From the NCBI RefSeq assembly GCF_009707365.1, contig NZ_CP046122.1, forward strand, positions 1,364,001 through 1,428,000: 64,000 nucleotides of DNA, given 5' to 3'. This DNA is from Microlunatus sp. Gsoil 973 (GTDB taxonomy: Bacteria; Actinomycetota; Actinomycetes; Propionibacteriales; Propionibacteriaceae). Positions 26,493-35,823 of this stretch are shown here, piece by piece. The translations under genes were made by a program, and so were the position numbers. Numbering within the stretch: the first letter of the stretch is position 1; every line of letters begins with the position of its first letter. The notes below the pieces were generated by a model. That model saw only the letters and a program-made list of their open reading frames with translations. It was not told where the DNA came from and made no database searches.

Positions 26493-27764
26493 CTAGAGGG
26501 CACTGCCTTCGGCGTAGGTCTTGAAGTCCACGTTCCAGTCGGTCAGGCCGTTGCCGGTCTCCAGCGGACGGTCTGTGCCGGTGACCGTCACCGGGCTGCC
26601 CGGGAGCGCCCGCTCGAACAGCCAGCGCGAGTCCTCCACGCTCATCCCGACGCAACCGTGGCTTGCGTTCACCCGACCGAAGTAGGGCGTGTTCCACGGA
26701 GCGGAGTGGAGGAACTGACCCGAGGTGGTGATCCGCATCGCGTACGCCGCGAGCAGCCGGTACGACTCGGGTCCGGACTTCGGCAGACCGATCATCTCCG
26801 AGGTCATCACGTAGTCAGTCAGTTTCTGGGTGATCAGGCTGGTCCCACTGCTCGTCGGCGTCGACGGCTTTCCGCCGCTGACGAAGATCTTGCGCGCCTT
26901 GTGGCCGTTGACGTACACCTTCGCGACATCAGTCTTCAGGTTGACCTTGGTGATCACCGAATCACCGACCGTGAAACTCGTCGAGGTGCTGCGCTGGCCG
27001 TACTCGCCGCTGCCGGCCGGGACGCTGTTGAGCTCTGCGGTCGCGGTCACCCTCGTGCCGGGCTTCCAGTAGTGGGCAGGACGCCAGTGCACCTCGGTGT
27101 CGCTGTACCAGTGCCAGCTGCCCTTCTGATGCGACGTGCTGGTGACCCGCAGATGCCGTTCGAACTCGGCCCGGTCCTTGACCGGCCGGTCGAAGCGCAG
27201 CACCACCGGAGCGCCGACGCCGACCTTCTTGCCCAGGCTGACGAAGGCCGGGTAGATCTGTTGGTCGAGAGTCAGGGCCTGGGACTCGAACTTCGTGGTG
27301 GTCGTCCTGCTCTGACCATCGGCGTTCACCCCCGTCGCGGTGACCGTGTATCTTCCGTTGGGCTCGAGCAGCTCCGACGCCTTCCACGTGGTCCTGCTCT
27401 CGTCGAGGGTGCCGTCGATGGTCGTCTCCTTGGTGACCCCGTGGTCGACGTACTTCCCCTTGACTGCGATCTTGCTGAGGGTGCCGTTGGTCGCGGTCAC
27501 CTTGATCACCTTGTTGACCTTGACCTGGTCCGCATGCTTCGGGACGTTCACCCGGACCGAGACGGGGCTCGCGCCGGACGGGGACGAGGTCGGTGGCTGT
27601 GTACCTCCCGCTGAGGGAGCGCTCGCCGGCGCAGTCGGGGAGCTGGGGGAGTGCGACGATTCTCCGGTTGGGCTCGCAGCCCGGCCGCAGCCTGCCAGGA
27701 CGAGGCCGGCCGTTATGACCGCCGCGATCCCGATCGCACCCCGATGTCCCCCGAATCGCGTCAT
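26493..27764 (-). CDS. Lipoprotein L,D-transpeptidase
   Basis: A 423-residue exported protein. The lipoprotein signal ends at the lipobox LAGC with Cys26. A Ser/Pro/Thr-rich linker spans about 28-68, then two Ig-like domains reach about residue 265. The YkuD catalytic domain has the active-site motif SHGCVGMS (Cys371). This is the LdtMt2-type architecture. It forms 3-3 cross-links in peptidoglycan outside the membrane and is less sensitive to penicillins than D,D-transpeptidases. Monocistronic, convergent with the UvrA-like gene. Confidence 0.95.
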   Translation of the reverse strand: MTRFGGHRGAIGIAAVITAGLVLAGCGRAASPTGESSHSPSSPTAPASAPSAGGTQPPTSSPSGASPVSVRVNVPKHADQVKVNKVIKVTATNGTLSKIAVKGKYVDHGVTKETTIDGTLDESRTTWKASELLEPNGRYTVTATGVNADGQSRTTTTKFESQALTLDQQIYPAFVSLGKKVGVGAPVVLRFDRPVKDRAEFERHLRVTSTSHQKGSWHWYSDTEVHWRPAHYWKPGTRVTATAELNSVPAGSGEYGQRSTSTSFTVGDSVITKVNLKTDVAKVYVNGHKARKIFVSGGKPSTPTSSGTSLITQKLTDYVMTSEMIGLPKSGPESYRLLAAYAMRITTSGQFLHSAPWNTPYFGRVNASHGCVGMSVEDSRWLFERALPGSPVTVTGTDRPLETGNGLTDWNVDFKTYAEGSAL

Positions 27765-27990
27765 GAATCCTCACTCGTCACACGTGTTCGATGATTTTGT
27801 GTAGCTGCCAATCTGCCTTGCGAACAGACCAGTTGGGACTACATTCTCAAGAATTTGTGAAGATGTGACACAGATGTGCTGATTATGAGACTTCGCGCCC
27901 GGCGACCGTGCCGGCCGTGTCGGATTGGGGGAGAACCGTTCGTTGCAGTGATGACAACCACCACGGACGACCTGAAAGGGATGATCTTCC

Positions 27991-28320
27991 ATGCAGTACT
28001 TCGTTTCGGTGATCCACGACGGGACGGATCTGGCGACAGACGACGAGATGTCTGCCATCGACGCCTTCAACGACCGGGTTCGGGCCGGCGGCCACTGGGT
28101 GTTCGCGGCGGGTCTCGCAGCACCGAGCACGGCCACCGTGATCGACAATCGCGGTGACGAACCGGTGATCAGCGACGGGCCGTTCGTGGAGACCAAGGAA
28201 TTCCTGGCCGGCTTCTGGATCTTCGAGGCCGACGACCTTGACGTTGCGTTGCGTCTGGCGGCTGCGGGCTCGAGGGCCTGCAACCGAAGGGTCGAGGTCA
28301 GACCGTTCGCGGTTCTGTGA
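27991..28320 (+). CDS. YCII/DGPF-family protein
   Basis: A 109-residue protein with the DGPF motif (SDGPFVETKEFLAGFWIF, residues about 61-78) and a dimeric ferredoxin-like fold. GAAAGGGATG upstream gives the Shine-Dalgarno. It ends 1 bp before the start of an ECF sigma factor gene of the ECF42 type, whose hallmark is adjacency to one or more DGPF genes. Role is unknown, possibly a target of the sigma factor. The gap 27765-27990 upstream is A/T-rich and must hold both divergent promoters, but I see no distinct palindrome. Confidence 0.9.
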   Translation: MQYFVSVIHDGTDLATDDEMSAIDAFNDRVRAGGHWVFAAGLAAPSTATVIDNRGDEPVISDGPFVETKEFLAGFWIFEADDLDVALRLAAAGSRACNRRVEVRPFAVL

Positions 28321-28321
28321 A

Positions 28322-29548
28322 GTGATCGACTTCCGACACGCGATCGACGGGGCGCACCGGGACGAATGGGCGCGGATCGTCGCCGCGCTGGCCCGACGGT
28401 TCGGCGATCTGGACATCGCAGAGGAGGCAGCGGCCGAGGCGTTCGCAACCGCGGTCGAACGATGGCCGATCGACGGCGTGCCTCCCAACCCGGGGGCCTG
28501 GCTCACCACAACCGCTCAGCGCAAGGCCATCGACCGGATCAGGCGGGAGAGCAGGCGTGAGGACAAGCAGCGGCAGGCCCAGCTGATGTATGACGACGAC
28601 CCGCCCCAACCGGTGGGTGCCATCGACGACGACCGGCTCCGGTTGATCTTCACCTGTTGTCATCCGGCGCTGGCGATGGAGGCTCGGGTGGCACTCACCC
28701 TTCGGATGGTGGGCGGCCTGACGGTGCCCGAGATCGCGCGCGCGTTCCTCGTGCAGGAGCCGGCCATGGGCCGCCGGATCACCCGCGCAAAGACCAAGAT
28801 CAAGGCCGCCCGGATCCCGTACCGGGTGCCCGCCACCGGTGATCTTCCTGGCCGGGTGGGCGGGGTGTTGTCGGTACTGTTCCTGATCTTCAACGAGGGC
28901 TATCTGGCCACCGGTGCCGACTCGGACCCGGTACGCCATGAACTCACCTCAGAAGCCATCCGGCTCACCCGCCTGCTGCGCGGCATGTTGCCGCGGGACG
29001 GCGAGGTCGCCGGGCTGCTGGCCCTGATGCTGCTGATCGAGGCCCGTCGCACGGCACGGGTGTCGGCAACCGGGGAACTGGTCACACTCGACGAGCAGGA
29101 TCGAGGATCCTGGGACGGTTCGCTGATCGCCGAGGGTCACCGGCTGGTGATGGAGCGGCTGGCCAGCGGTGCCGCCCCCGGCCGTTATCAGATCCTGGCA
29201 GCGATCAACGCCGTACACACGTCCGCGCGGGACATGCGGGACACCGATTGGTCCCAGATCGTGGCTCTCTACGACCAGCTGATCGTCCTGGATCCATCGC
29301 CGATCGTCGCGTTGAACCGGGCGGTCGCCGTCGCCGAGCTCGACGGCCCGGAGGTCGCGCTGGCGATCATCGACCGTCTCGGCGACACGTTGGCCCGATA
29401 TCACGCCTACCACGCCGCCCGCGCCGACCTGTTGCGCCGGCTTGGCCGCAGCGAGGAATCCCGCGTGGCGTACGACCGGGCGATCGAACTGGCCGGGAAC
29501 TCCGCCGAGACGGCCTACCTGACTCGCCGGCGGGACCAACTCGCCTAG
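28322..29548 (+). CDS. ECF42-type RNA polymerase sigma factor with C-terminal TPR extension
   Basis: The 408-residue protein has sigma2 (residues about 10-75) and sigma4 (about 115-165) domains. A DUF6596-like segment with FLIFNEGYLATG follows, then TPR-like helices to the end. ECF42 sigma factors lack a classical anti-sigma factor and use the C-terminal extension for control, with YCII/DGPF genes as partners, as here. The GTG at 28322 follows the YCII stop by one base, indicating coupled translation. Signal unknown. Confidence 0.92.
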   Translation: MIDFRHAIDGAHRDEWARIVAALARRFGDLDIAEEAAAEAFATAVERWPIDGVPPNPGAWLTTTAQRKAIDRIRRESRREDKQRQAQLMYDDDPPQPVGAIDDDRLRLIFTCCHPALAMEARVALTLRMVGGLTVPEIARAFLVQEPAMGRRITRAKTKIKAARIPYRVPATGDLPGRVGGVLSVLFLIFNEGYLATGADSDPVRHELTSEAIRLTRLLRGMLPRDGEVAGLLALMLLIEARRTARVSATGELVTLDEQDRGSWDGSLIAEGHRLVMERLASGAAPGRYQILAAINAVHTSARDMRDTDWSQIVALYDQLIVLDPSPIVALNRAVAVAELDGPEVALAIIDRLGDTLARYHAYHAARADLLRRLGRSEESRVAYDRAIELAGNSAETAYLTRRRDQLA

Positions 29549-29579
29549 GAACGGTTGCTGGGAAGTTGGTGCTGGGTAG

Positions 29580-30221
29580 TCACAGCACGATCTTCCCAGT
29601 TGATGTCGGGACCCGTTCGGTGATTCGCCACCAGGCCGATTCACCGCCCGGGATTCCGGCCAGAAGCGTCGGGTCGTCCACGACGTCATCGCGACGCAGG
29701 CCACGGAGGACGATGTAGCGGATGGACCGTGGGGGACTCACCAATGCGAGGACCCACCACAGCCGGCGGGCATACGACTCGGCCAGTTCCGTACCGTCCC
29801 ACTGGTAGACGCCCCGGTAGCGGCCGTTCTCGTCGTTGGCGAGCCACAACTTGGACCGGAAGCCGGAGAAGCCGGCGAACAATGGCGTGTTCAACAGACT
29901 TTCGACACGAAACGCCGTGTGGCCGGCCCCGCGAATCCAGCGCAGCCGAAAACAGACCAGCAGTACGGCCGGGTCGGCCGATTGCGCGCCGGTGATCACC
30001 GTGTCGCGGTAGATCCGGCCGTGGGATCCGTCGGCGAACCGCAGCACGTCGCCGACCCGGTCGCGCGGCATCGCGATCTTGTGGCGTATCACCATCGCCG
30101 CTGTCCGGCCGACGGAGACTGTCACTGCGGCAAAGGCACTGAGTACGGACGCCGGCGGTTGATCGGCGAGCAGTTCTGGCGACGCGGCGTCCACGGCACA
30201 ACAATGCTTGCTGGGCGACAT
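29580..30221 (-). CDS. Hypothetical protein with monooxygenase-like fold segment
   Basis: A 213-residue protein. The central part (FRLRWIRGAGHTAFRVESL, then FSGFRSKLWLANDENGRYRG and WDGTELAESYARRL) recalls YdhR-like dimeric alpha/beta-barrel proteins of unknown function. No catalytic residues can be named. ATG at 30221 is used; ATG 30098 just before the conserved part is possible. The ~135-nt gap to the hydrolase gene (30222-30357) contains A/T-rich promoter-like DNA. Confidence 0.6.
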   Translation of the reverse strand: MSPSKHCCAVDAASPELLADQPPASVLSAFAAVTVSVGRTAAMVIRHKIAMPRDRVGDVLRFADGSHGRIYRDTVITGAQSADPAVLLVCFRLRWIRGAGHTAFRVESLLNTPLFAGFSGFRSKLWLANDENGRYRGVYQWDGTELAESYARRLWWVLALVSPPRSIRYIVLRGLRRDDVVDDPTLLAGIPGGESAWWRITERVPTSTGKIVL

Positions 30222-30357
30222 GGAGCGCAGGGGACGTCGGTAACCGATCAGCCCGGCCCTTGGTCCCGAACTGCACGTGCCTGCAACGCTCCGTCAATTG
30301 TCCGATAAGCTACATTATGTCAAGTTGACGGTACTCCCGCCGTTCTCGTGGCCCGAG

Positions 30358-31299
30358 TCAGACGGCTGTTTCGGTCTGCATGCTGTTGGGCTCCCCCGCG
30401 ATCGCTGCCAGGCATAGTTCCGGTTGAGTCAGCGGAAGGTGGTGGTCCCCGTCGGGAATGATCCGCAGTGTGACGTGCGGATGCTGACCGGACAGCTCAC
30501 GAAGGAAATCGAGGTCCAGCATCCTGTCGTCGGTTCCGGCGACCAACTCGACGTCGCAGGTTGCCGAGGCAAGCCATTGTGCGGCTTCGGCGGCGACGAT
30601 GACTCGTTTGATCGTCTCCGAGTACGACGTCCATGAATGCCGGGTCGCGTCCTCCAGGATCGGTTCCGGCAGGTCGGGCCGGATAACGCCGTAGAGTCTG
30701 GCCGCGAGCTTGGGACGCTTCTGGCAAAGGTGCCGGCAGAAGATCTTCGCTGCCCAGTCCTGGAAGGCGAAGAGCTGCTCCAGCCGGCCGAGTTGACGGA
30801 TCTGTCGCCGAGCGTGTTCGGGGTCCCGGAAAAGTGGCGGAGCGATGGCGACCACGCGCCTGACCTTGTCGGGATACCTGCTTGCGAGCCATAGGGAGAG
30901 TAGTGCTCCCGTGGAGTGCCCGACGACCAGGAGGTCTGAACCCACCCCCAGTTCAGCCACCGAGCGGACCAGCGCGTCGCCGTGGTCGTCGGGGCCGTAT
31001 CCCCGGTCCGGCCCTCGCGAGAAACCGAAGCCCAGCAGATCAGGCGCCAGCAGCAGGCCATCATCGGCCAATCGGTCGTAGGCAGCGCCCCAATAGCGGT
31101 TCGACCCCATGAATCCGTGGAGCAGGAGGGTGGGACGGCCCTCCCCTGCCACCCGGACTGCAAGCGAACCGATCCGCAGCTCGCCCTTCGGGTCGGCCCA
31201 GATGTCGAGGCGCGGTTGGCCCGCGTCGGATGAGTCCAGCGCGGCTCGGCGCATAGTTCGGCGCCGGCGCTTCATCAGCATCATTCGGATCGGCATCAT
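30358..31299 (-). CDS. Alpha/beta hydrolase
   Basis: A 313-residue alpha/beta hydrolase with oxyanion segment LLLHGFMGSNRYW, nucleophile elbow GHSTGA (Ser), acidic residue in VAGTDDRML and a C-terminal His in DGDHHLPLTQPE. The first 20 residues are Met/Arg-rich. GAGGAGGG precedes ATG 31299. It is divergent from a TetR regulator across two palindromes that overlap both promoters, so it is the likely regulated gene. Substrate probably an ester or epoxide; not assignable. Confidence 0.87.
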   Translation of the reverse strand: MMPIRMMLMKRRRRTMRRAALDSSDAGQPRLDIWADPKGELRIGSLAVRVAGEGRPTLLLHGFMGSNRYWGAAYDRLADDGLLLAPDLLGFGFSRGPDRGYGPDDHGDALVRSVAELGVGSDLLVVGHSTGALLSLWLASRYPDKVRRVVAIAPPLFRDPEHARRQIRQLGRLEQLFAFQDWAAKIFCRHLCQKRPKLAARLYGVIRPDLPEPILEDATRHSWTSYSETIKRVIVAAEAAQWLASATCDVELVAGTDDRMLDLDFLRELSGQHPHVTLRIIPDGDHHLPLTQPELCLAAIAGEPNSMQTETAV

Positions 31300-31318
31300 C
31301 GGCTGCCCTCCTCACCTG

Positions 31319-31355
31319 TATGAGCAGCTGCTCATATAGTATGAGCGTACGCTCA
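31319..31355. promoter_or_regulatory. Twin TetR operators
   Basis: Two perfect palindromes, TGAGCAGCTGCTCA (31321-31334, extendable to TATGAGCAGCTGCTCATA) and TGAGCGTACGCTCA (31342-31355), are centred 21 bp apart, two helical turns. They share the design TGAGCNNNNGCTCA and lie between the divergent hydrolase and TetR genes. Confidence 0.85.
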
Positions 31356-31391
31356 AACTTGGCAATGCGGCAGGGAGGAGGCAAGAGCCGG

Positions 31392-32000
31392 ATGCCCCGA
31401 GGTGTGGCCATACCCGAGGTGAGAGAGCGCCTCTTCCAAGCGGCGGAGCGGGTCCTCCTCGGTCGTGGCGCAGATGGGTTCAGCAGTCGCGCCGTCGCGC
31501 AGGAGGCGGGCGTGGCTCGTGGACTGCTGTTCAACCACTTCACCGATCTTGACCAGTTCCTCGCCGAACTCGTCGTTGACCGGGCCGATGCGGCCGGCCG
31601 GGAAGCGGCGCAACTCATCTCCTACGCCGGCTCAGGTGACGTTGCAGCCAACCTCGCCGGCGTGGCGACGGCACTTCTGCGGTCGCCGCTGTTCGCCATC
31701 ATCGGAATCGTGCACTCCCGGCCATCTACCCTGGCGCGCCTGCATGAGCTGGGATCCGTCAGCTCCGTTCACGTCCTCGGCGATGTTGAGAAGGCATTCG
31801 TGGACTACCTGGAAGCAGAGAAGGCTGGCGGGCGAATCGCCGCTGACACGAACACCGGCGCGGTCGCCCTCGCACTCGTAGGCAGCCTCCACTACGGCTT
31901 TGTCACGGGCCGCATCGATCAGGCCAACGCAACAGAGTATGTTCCGATGATCATCGGCACCTGCCTCAGATCCGAGCCCGCGGACGAGTCGGGCCGGTAG
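31392..32000 (+). CDS. TetR-family repressor
   Basis: A 202-residue regulator with an N-terminal TetR HTH (GFSSRAVAQEAGVARGLLFNHF, residues about 27-48) and a helical ligand domain. ATG 31392 is chosen because AGGGAGGAGG lies 10 nt upstream. The farther ATGs at 31320 and 31365 would put the operator or its flank into the coding region. It almost certainly binds the two TGAGCNNNNGCTCA sites and controls the alpha/beta hydrolase and itself. Ligand unknown. Confidence 0.9.
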   Translation: MPRGVAIPEVRERLFQAAERVLLGRGADGFSSRAVAQEAGVARGLLFNHFTDLDQFLAELVVDRADAAGREAAQLISYAGSGDVAANLAGVATALLRSPLFAIIGIVHSRPSTLARLHELGSVSSVHVLGDVEKAFVDYLEAEKAGGRIAADTNTGAVALALVGSLHYGFVTGRIDQANATEYVPMIIGTCLRSEPADESGR

Positions 32001-32107
32001 CGTGCGCGGCCTCCAGCGATCGGATCTGAACCGGTTTCGGGACGTCGATTCCAGCCGTCAGCGGCATCCGTCAGGATCGGCTCACCAAGGCTTGATCTGG
32101 AGGACTC

Positions 32108-33313
32108 GTGCTGAGGCCGTACCGGACGTTGTTGGGACTCGACGGAGCGCGCGGGCTGGTGGTCGCCGGCCTGATCGGCCGCGTTCCGTTGTCGATGCTC
32201 GGCCTCGGGACTGTGCTGCTTGTTCGAGCCCAGAGTGATTCGTACGCGCTTCCGGGCTTGGTGAGCGGCACGCTGGCCGTCGCCACGGCGCTGACCGGCC
32301 CGCTGACTGGGGCCTTGGCCGATGGGTGGGGTCAGCGGCGACTACTGCGGCCGCTGCTGGTCGTGTTCGCGGTCTCCACCAGCGCGCTGGTGTTCGCGGC
32401 GACCAGCCCATGGGCTGGGTGGCTGCTGTTTCCGGCTGCGGTCGTGGCTGGCGCGGCCGTCCCCCAGATCGGATCGATGGCTCGGCGCCGGTGGAAACAC
32501 ATGGTCGGAGACCATGGCACCTTCAACACGGCTCTCTCCTTGGAATCGGTCATCGACGCCGGCGTGTTCGTTGTTGGGCCCGTGCTCGCTGCGTTCCTGG
32601 CTGCCAGTGTTTGGCCCGGTGCTGGTGTCTTGACGTCAACCGGTCTGGCCGTGATCGGTGGCGGTCTCCTGATGATGCAGCGCACCACGGAACCACCACC
32701 TCGTGCTCGCCGCGGGGACACCGGCGTGAAGACTCTCAGCCCGCCCACCTATCGGGTTGCCGGTGCTTGGGTCCTGGTAGCGGCCCACCTGATGCTGGGA
32801 ATGTGTTTCGGATCCAGCGATCTCAGTGTGATCGCATTCGCACAGGTGTCCGGACACAACGCGTTGTCCGGCGCCCTGCTCGCCGCCTTCGCCATTGGCA
32901 GCGTCATCGCGGGGGCGGCGTACGGGGCGATCAATTGGCAACGGACGCTACCCACCCGATTTGCGGTCGCCCTGCTGTCCATGGCGTTGCTGTCGATCTC
33001 GCTCGTGCTGTCTCCGACGATCGTCGTCATGGCCGTTTGCGCCTTGATCTACGGGATGACCGTCTCACCCGCGCTGATCGCTGGGACCGGCCTGATGGCC
33101 AACCTCGTCGCAGCGGACCGTCTCACCGAGGGATTCGCCTGGCTCACCGCGGCGACCGGCCTCGGGATCGCCGCGGGGTCTTCGCTGGCAGGCCAGTTGA
33201 TCGACGCCTATGGGGCCAACCATGCGTTCCTCCTGACCACGGCAGCCGCCACCACGGGCACCCTCATCGCATTTGCCGGGAGGCGGTGGCTGTCACCCTC
33301 CAGAAAAGACTGA
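32108..33313 (+). CDS. MFS transporter
   Basis: A 401-residue protein with twelve predicted transmembrane helices and the MFS loop GQRRLLRPLL after helix 2. GTG 32108 has a clear CTGGAGG Shine-Dalgarno. Its type resembles actinobacterial putative drug exporters. It lies about 107 bp after the TetR gene on the same strand and may be part of that regulator's control, but it has its own ribosome site and room for a promoter. Confidence 0.87.
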   Translation: MLRPYRTLLGLDGARGLVVAGLIGRVPLSMLGLGTVLLVRAQSDSYALPGLVSGTLAVATALTGPLTGALADGWGQRRLLRPLLVVFAVSTSALVFAATSPWAGWLLFPAAVVAGAAVPQIGSMARRRWKHMVGDHGTFNTALSLESVIDAGVFVVGPVLAAFLAASVWPGAGVLTSTGLAVIGGGLLMMQRTTEPPPRARRGDTGVKTLSPPTYRVAGAWVLVAAHLMLGMCFGSSDLSVIAFAQVSGHNALSGALLAAFAIGSVIAGAAYGAINWQRTLPTRFAVALLSMALLSISLVLSPTIVVMAVCALIYGMTVSPALIAGTGLMANLVAADRLTEGFAWLTAATGLGIAAGSSLAGQLIDAYGANHAFLLTTAAATTGTLIAFAGRRWLSPSRKD

Positions 33314-33376
33314 TGACGGGGACGGCCTTGTCGCCGGGGTGGTGGACCAGGCGTACCGGTTACCCCGTCGAACTGT

Positions 33377-33832
33377 TCAGGCGGTCGGGGAGAACTGCAG
33401 GTGGATGTCGGTCTCGGACTCACCGTTGTGTCGGAGCCCCAGGCGCTCGTACAACTGCCGGGCTCGGGTGTTGGTGCGTTCCACGTCGAGCTGCAGGGGC
33501 TTCCCGGCGGCACGGCACTCCTTGATCAGTGCCGCGATCAGATGTGTGCCGACGCCTCTGTTCTGAAAGTCGGGATGGATCTGGATGCCGCCGAGGAAGA
33601 TCCGGTCTTCGAAGCGGACGACGCGGAGCCTGCCGACGGGTTCGCCGTCGAGCTCGACTATCGACAGCAGACTTTCCGGCTCGTCCTTACCGAAGTACTC
33701 GGGGATGGATTCGATCATGCTCTGCCGAGCCTTCTCAACGTCGATTGACGGATCGGTCTGCGCCTGGACGGCGGCGAGGACGTTGGCCAAGGTTGGGATG
33801 TCGTCATGTGTCGCTGTGCGGAGGCTGATCAT
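33377..33832 (-). CDS. GNAT-family N-acetyltransferase
   Basis: A 151-residue GNAT with the acetyl-CoA pyrophosphate-binding motif QNRGVGTHLIAALI (motif A, residues about 90-103). The later VERTNTRARQLYERLGL contains the conserved Tyr general acid. It acetylates a small amine or protein N-terminus; substrate unknown. Converges with the MFS gene. Confidence 0.88.
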   Translation of the reverse strand: MISLRTATHDDIPTLANVLAAVQAQTDPSIDVEKARQSMIESIPEYFGKDEPESLLSIVELDGEPVGRLRVVRFEDRIFLGGIQIHPDFQNRGVGTHLIAALIKECRAAGKPLQLDVERTNTRARQLYERLGLRHNGESETDIHLQFSPTA

Positions 33833-34061
33833 GTCAGCAACCGTCTCAGCGTCGTCGAACGGTCACAACCGGATTCCCGGATCGCTTCCCCCTTGGCTGG
33901 TTTGCGACGCAGGCACTCGCCGGTTGCTGCCCGTACGACTTAGCGCACCGGTCGATCGCTTGACAGCGGGAAGCCCCGGATTGCAGGATGCTGGTGCTGC
34001 TGAATGAGGGCGCGCCGGCACTCGCCGAAGGGGCTATGCCCACCTCGCCACTATTAGAGGT

Positions 34062-34712
34062 GTGCCCATGACGAATCTGGAGAATCTGCGGAAGCAGGCC
34101 AGGCAGCTACTCCGCTGGCACCGCGAGCGTAACTATGCCGTCGCTGCGAGGATCCGTGCCGGGTTGCCGCGGTACCACGGGTTGAGCGACGAACAGATCC
34201 TCGCGCAGCGCTTCGTGCTTGCTGACGCGCAGCTTCTGCTGGCTCGCGAAGCCGGATACGAAACATGGGCTACGTTCAAGGCGCAACTGGCGCAGAAGCC
34301 CCAGGCGGCCGCAGCGTCCGACCCCGGCGACTCACCGCCGGCGGTTCTCACCCGGGCCGAACCACAGCTCTTCGTATCCGACGTCAACGCAGCCTGCGAG
34401 TTCTTCGAACGCGAATTGGGATTCCAGGTGGTCTTCACCCACGGCGATCCGCCGTACTACGGTCAAGTACGCCGCGACAACGTCAGCCTCAATCTTCGTT
34501 ACGTTTGTGAACCTGTGTACAACGGCACCGTTCGAGATGATGATCAACTGCTCTCGGCCGTGATCCTCGTCGACAATGTCAAGGCCCTCTACACCGAGTA
34601 CGTCGCGGCTGATGTCGAGTTCCAGCAAACGCTGCAGCGTCAGCCGTGGGGCGCACATCAGTTCGTGGTTCGAGACCCCGAGGGCAATCTGATCCTGTTC
34701 AGCGGAGAGTAG
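34062..34712 (+). CDS. VOC-family protein with N-terminal helical domain
   Basis: The 216-residue protein begins with a helical domain, LRKQARQLLRWHRERNY (residues about 8-24), found before VOC domains in actinobacterial glyoxalase-like proteins. The VOC module follows from about 105 (AEPQLFVSDVNAACEFFERE) to the end (VRDPEGNLILFSGE). GTG 34062 is used because a CACTAT hexamer lies 7 nt upstream; ATG 34068 is equally possible. The 229 nt before it (33833-34061) hold no gene I can support. Confidence 0.82.
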   Translation: MPMTNLENLRKQARQLLRWHRERNYAVAARIRAGLPRYHGLSDEQILAQRFVLADAQLLLAREAGYETWATFKAQLAQKPQAAAASDPGDSPPAVLTRAEPQLFVSDVNAACEFFERELGFQVVFTHGDPPYYGQVRRDNVSLNLRYVCEPVYNGTVRDDDQLLSAVILVDNVKALYTEYVAADVEFQQTLQRQPWGAHQFVVRDPEGNLILFSGE

Positions 34713-34771
34713 CCGCGGACCGGCGTCCGCCAGCGTCCATGATCACCGCGGGTCCAGGGCGGCGCCTTGTG

Positions 34772-35635
34772 CTACTCGGCGTCGCCGAAGAACCCGGTGA
34801 GCAACGCGTTCACGCGCTCGGGCTCGTCGAGTTGCACCCAATGTGACGCCTCCGATAGCCGCTCGACGCGCACGTGCGGGACCAGCTCCCGTGAGGGCTC
34901 AGCCATCGAGGCGATCAAGAACCGATCCTGCTCGCCCCAGATCACCAGCGCCTCGGCAGGGATCGGCCGGTACAACCTCCGCATGCGCTGGATCGGCGTG
35001 CGAAGCGCCGCGCGATACCAGTTGATCGGCCCCCGGAATCCGTCGGCGCCGTTCAGTGCGGCCACGTACCGGTCGAGGTCGTCGTCGGTGAACGTGCCCG
35101 GCCGCGCGTCCCGAAAGGCCTGTGCGAGCGCGCGCCGCCCGGTCCAGCCCAGCAGGTGCTCGGGCAGCCAGGGGATCTGGAAGAAGAACATGTACCAGCT
35201 GTTCAGCAACTGCTTGCGGCTGCTCCGCAGCGTCCGCTGCATCGTGTCCGGGTGCGGCACGTTGAGGATCGCGAGCTTCTCGACAACTTCCGGGTGCAGT
35301 GTCGCCACCATCCATGCGACGGCCGCGCCCCAGTCGTGGCCGACGACGAACGCGCGCTCCTCCCCCAGCTCGACGCGGACCAGCGCAGCGACGTCCGCCG
35401 CCAGGGTCTCGACCCGGTACGCGCGCCAGTCGTGCGGCTTCTCACTCTCCGCGTAGCCGCGCTGATCGGGCGCCACGACCCGATACCCTGCTTCGACGAG
35501 CGCCGGAACCTGCAGTCGCCAGGACCACCAGAAATCCGGGAAGCCGTGCAACAGCACGACCAGCGGGCCGGAGCCGGCCTCGACGTAGTGCAGGCGTACG
35601 CCGTTGACGACGGCCTGGCGGTGCTGAAGCTCCAT
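34772..35635 (-). CDS. Epoxide-hydrolase-type alpha/beta hydrolase
   Basis: A 287-residue enzyme with HGFPDFW (residues 30-36) for the oxyanion hole and the nucleophile Asp101 in VGHDWGA. The charge-relay His lies in SEASHWVQLDEP, and cap-domain Tyr residues are typical of microsomal-type epoxide hydrolases. An Asp nucleophile instead of Ser fits epoxide or haloacid hydrolysis by an ester intermediate. Substrate unknown. Confidence 0.88.
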   Translation of the reverse strand: MELQHRQAVVNGVRLHYVEAGSGPLVVLLHGFPDFWWSWRLQVPALVEAGYRVVAPDQRGYAESEKPHDWRAYRVETLAADVAALVRVELGEERAFVVGHDWGAAVAWMVATLHPEVVEKLAILNVPHPDTMQRTLRSSRKQLLNSWYMFFFQIPWLPEHLLGWTGRRALAQAFRDARPGTFTDDDLDRYVAALNGADGFRGPINWYRAALRTPIQRMRRLYRPIPAEALVIWGEQDRFLIASMAEPSRELVPHVRVERLSEASHWVQLDEPERVNALLTGFFGDAE

Positions 35636-35823
35636 GCCCTGGCACAGTACGTCAAAGCCCGCCGTCCAGACGCGCAGGCACGAAGTCGTCGGTCAGCAGA
35701 AGCACCGCCTGCCAACAACGAGTCGGACCGGCATAATCCGTGTCATCTCTACAGGCGGACCGGATTTGGGGCGGCGTGGACTCTGGTGATGTTCGCAGAG
35801 TGCCCGACGACGAAAGGCTGCCG

